From Pyrodictiaceae archaeon (GTDB taxonomy: Archaea; Thermoproteota; Thermoprotei_A; Sulfolobales; Pyrodictiaceae), in the NCBI GenBank assembly GCA_015520245.1, contig WAQM01000146.1:1-5681 (forward strand): a stretch of DNA of 5,681 bases. Reading direction: 5' to 3'. The notes beneath the pieces are model-generated. The model did not search any database. It was not told the DNA's origin and saw only the letters and a program-made list of their open reading frames with translations. Shown here piece by piece: positions 3,844-5,681 of the stretch (position 1 is its first letter; each line of letters starts with the position of its first letter). Position numbers and translations under genes: made by a program.

Positions 3844-5681
3844 GGGAGCTGCTGGCGCGCCTGGAGCGCCTCGCGTCCCGCCGCCGGGTCGTCCCGCCGC
3901 TCGCCAGGTACAAGGTGGTCACGCCAGCGGAGTACGCCAGGGTCCACGCGTCGAGCGTGCGCGACCTCGAGCGCTTCTGGGAGGCGCAGGCCAGGAGGCT
4001 CGCGTGGGACAGGCCGTGGAGGAGGGCGGTCGAGGGCAGGCCGCCCCGGGTGCGCTGGTTCGTGGGGGGCCGCCTGCGCCCCTACTACAACGTCGTCGGC
4101 AGGAGGAGGGACGAGGGCCTCTGGGACCGGGTGGCGGTGATATGGGAGACCGAGGACTACGTGGTCCGCGTGCTGAGGTACGGTGACCTCGATAGGCTCG
4201 CGGCTAGGCTCGCGTGCGCGATGAGGGAGCTCGGCGTCCGCAGGGGCGACTGGGTGCTCGTGTACTCGCCGCCGACGCCGATGAGCGTGGCGGCCATGCT
4301 GGCCGCCCTCAGGCTCGGCGCGGGCTTCGAGCCGGTGTTCACGGGGTTCGGCTACCGCGCGCTCGCCAGGAGGGTCACCGGGGCCAGGCCCAGGCTGGTC
4401 GTGGCCTCGGACGGCTTCGTCAGGCGCGGCCGGGTGGTGGCCACCAAGGCCGTGGTGGACCGCGCGCTGAGGGCCCTCGGGCTCGACGTCCCGGTCCTCG
4501 TCCTGGACGAGCACGGCGTCGACGTCGAGCTCGTGAGGGGCCGCGACCACCTGGCCTCCGAGGCGGTGGAGGGCTGCGACGACCCGGGCCCCGAGGAGAG
4601 CGTCGACTCCGACCACCCCATCTTCGCCCTCCACGTGGGCTACGAGGGCGGGGTCGGCAGGGTCGCCCACCCGGCCGGCGGCTACCTGGTCCAGGTGAGC
4701 GCGGTCACGCGCTGGGTCGGGGTCAGGCCGCGCGACACGGTGTTCTGCACGGTCTGGCCGGGCTGGATCACCGGCGTCTCCCACGGGATCATAGGCCCCC
4801 TGATGGTGGGCGCGGCCACGCTGCTCTACGAGGGCGGGCCCGACCAGCCCAGCTGGGACCGCTGGTGGGAGCTCGTCGAGCGCTACGCGGTCACGGTCAT
4901 GATAACGACGTCGTCGGCGCTCAGGCTGCTCGCCGCCAGGAGCAGGCCCGAGGCCTACAACCTCGACACGCTGAAGGTGCTGCTCGTCACCGGGGAGCCC
5001 CTCGAGCCCGAGGTCTGGGAGTGGGCCTACCGGCGCGCCGGCACGGGCCGCACCCCCCTCATAGACTCGAGGCCCGGCGAGGCCAGCGGCAGGATACCCG
5101 TCGTCAACCTCTACATACAGAGCGAGCTGGCGACCTTCGTCACCGGCGAGACGCTGAACCTAGTGTTCACCTGGCTGGCCCCCGGCTCGGCCGGCACCCC
5201 CATACCCGGCTTCCACGTCGACGTCGTCGACGAGGAGGGGCGGAGCGTCCGGGGGCGCCCCGGCCGCCTGGTCCTCAGGGCCCCGTGGCCCTCGACGCCC
5301 GTCGAGTACCCCCCCGAGTTCGCGGCCGCCTGGGGGCGGGGCCTCTACGACACCCGCGACCTCGCCCTCATGGAGGGGGACGGGCACGTCTACGTCGCGG
5401 GCCGCAGGGACTGCGTGCTGAAGGTCAGCGGGTTCAGGCTCAGCCCCGCCGAGCTCGAGGAGGCGGCCGAGGCGGTGGAGGGCGTGAGGAGGGCGATCGC
5501 CGTGCCCGCCCCGGACCCGGAGAGGCTCGAGGCCCCGCTGCTCGTCGTCGAAGCCCCCTCAGGGGTGGACCCCGCCGAGGTGAGGAGGGCCGTGAGGGAG
5601 GGCGCGGGGCCCATAGCGGACCCGAGGTGCGTGGCCGTGGTGGACGGGCTGCCCGACCTCCCGAAGGGCGAGCTGAGGAGG
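3840..5681 (+). CDS. Acetyl-CoA-synthetase-like protein with degenerate adenylation motifs, partial at 3' end
   Basis: 614 residues are visible and the frame is open at the right edge; complete acetyl-CoA synthetases are about 650 long, so only the tail is missing. The N-terminal half is clearly of ACS type: FW at 46-47, RWFVGGRLRPYYN at 72-84, then the GD/IxxPMxPE-like region, VFTGF, and the SDGFVRRGRVV segment. GWITG and EGGP also match ACS. Catalytic motifs are altered. The A3 phosphate loop (TSGTTGKPKG in the family) is replaced by VGYEGGVGRV, about 266-275. A5 is QSE at 427-429 instead of QTE. A7 is YDTRD (503-507) instead of YxTGD. A8 is good (GRRDCVLKVSGFRL, 521-534). The A10 lysine of PxGK appears as Glu611 in LPKGELRR. 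The start GTG overlaps the TGA of the hydrolase gene as GTGA, with GGTGGGGG 5 nt upstream, so translation is probably coupled. It may be a pseudoenzyme or a ligase of changed chemistry; ACS homology is certain, activity is not. Confidence 0.88.
   Translation, partial: MRELLARLERLASRRRVVPPLARYKVVTPAEYARVHASSVRDLERFWEAQARRLAWDRPWRRAVEGRPPRVRWFVGGRLRPYYNVVGRRRDEGLWDRVAVIWETEDYVVRVLRYGDLDRLAARLACAMRELGVRRGDWVLVYSPPTPMSVAAMLAALRLGAGFEPVFTGFGYRALARRVTGARPRLVVASDGFVRRGRVVATKAVVDRALRALGLDVPVLVLDEHGVDVELVRGRDHLASEAVEGCDDPGPEESVDSDHPIFALHVGYEGGVGRVAHPAGGYLVQVSAVTRWVGVRPRDTVFCTVWPGWITGVSHGIIGPLMVGAATLLYEGGPDQPSWDRWWELVERYAVTVMITTSSALRLLAARSRPEAYNLDTLKVLLVTGEPLEPEVWEWAYRRAGTGRTPLIDSRPGEASGRIPVVNLYIQSELATFVTGETLNLVFTWLAPGSAGTPIPGFHVDVVDEEGRSVRGRPGRLVLRAPWPSTPVEYPPEFAAAWGRGLYDTRDLALMEGDGHVYVAGRRDCVLKVSGFRLSPAELEEAAEAVEGVRRAIAVPAPDPERLEAPLLVVEAPSGVDPAEVRRAVREGAGPIADPRCVAVVDGLPDLPKGELRR

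Noticed and set aside
3795..4784. Long open frame (329 codons) on the minus strand opposite the ACS-like gene
   Set aside because: The product is rich in Arg, His, Pro and Asp and lacks hydrophobic core patterns, while the plus strand carries strong ACS homology over the same region.

Overview
The window is about 5.7 kb of very GC-rich DNA (roughly 70% G+C by eye; third codon positions almost all G or C). It looks archaeal, most likely from a thermophilic member of the Thermoproteota (Crenarchaeota). The grounds are AGG as the leading arginine codon, many GTG/TTG starts, a TTTTTAA TATA box with a very short leader, GGTGA/GGTGG-type ribosome sites, and gene families typical of such genomes. 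I cannot name the genus. No RNA gene, CRISPR array, transposon or obvious terminator was seen.

Layout: (1) 1-295, minus strand: the first 98 residues of an unrecognised hydrophobic membrane protein that runs off the left edge. (2) 308-556, minus: a small TusA/SirA-like sulfur-carrier protein. (3) 557-684: a 128-bp divergent intergenic region with a TATA box for the TusA-like gene, two tandem CTATAC boxes facing the other way, and a perfect 8-bp dyad between the two promoters. (4) 685-1809, plus: an HdrD/GlpC-like iron-sulfur protein with two 4Fe-4S motifs, a CCG domain that has lost most of its cysteines, and an intact C-terminal CCG domain. (5) 1774-3234, minus: hypD followed by hypC, the Fe(CN)2CO assembly core for NiFe-hydrogenase maturation; the 3' end of hypC overlaps the iron-sulfur gene by 36 bp. 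(6) 3268-3843, plus, head to head with hypD: a metallo-beta-lactamase-fold hydrolase. (7) 3840-5681, plus, overlapping the previous gene by 4 bp (GTGA): an acetyl-CoA-synthetase-like protein that runs off the right edge.

How they may work together: the TusA-like and HdrD-like genes are divergent and share a regulatory region, which suggests (inference) a sulfur-relay or thiol/disulfide redox module. hypDC implies that the organism makes a NiFe-hydrogenase elsewhere. The hydrolase and the synthetase-like gene form a tight, probably translationally coupled pair.

The most unusual point is that several proteins keep a clear family fold but lack key residues. The synthetase-like protein has lost the glycine/serine/threonine/lysine phosphate loop and has Glu where the A10 lysine should be. 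The hydrolase has Arg for the Asp of HxHxDH. The first CCG domain of the HdrD-like protein is stripped of most ligands. The TusA-like protein has CGDP instead of CPxP. The reading frames are clean, so these look like retained, diverged paralogues rather than decaying genes.
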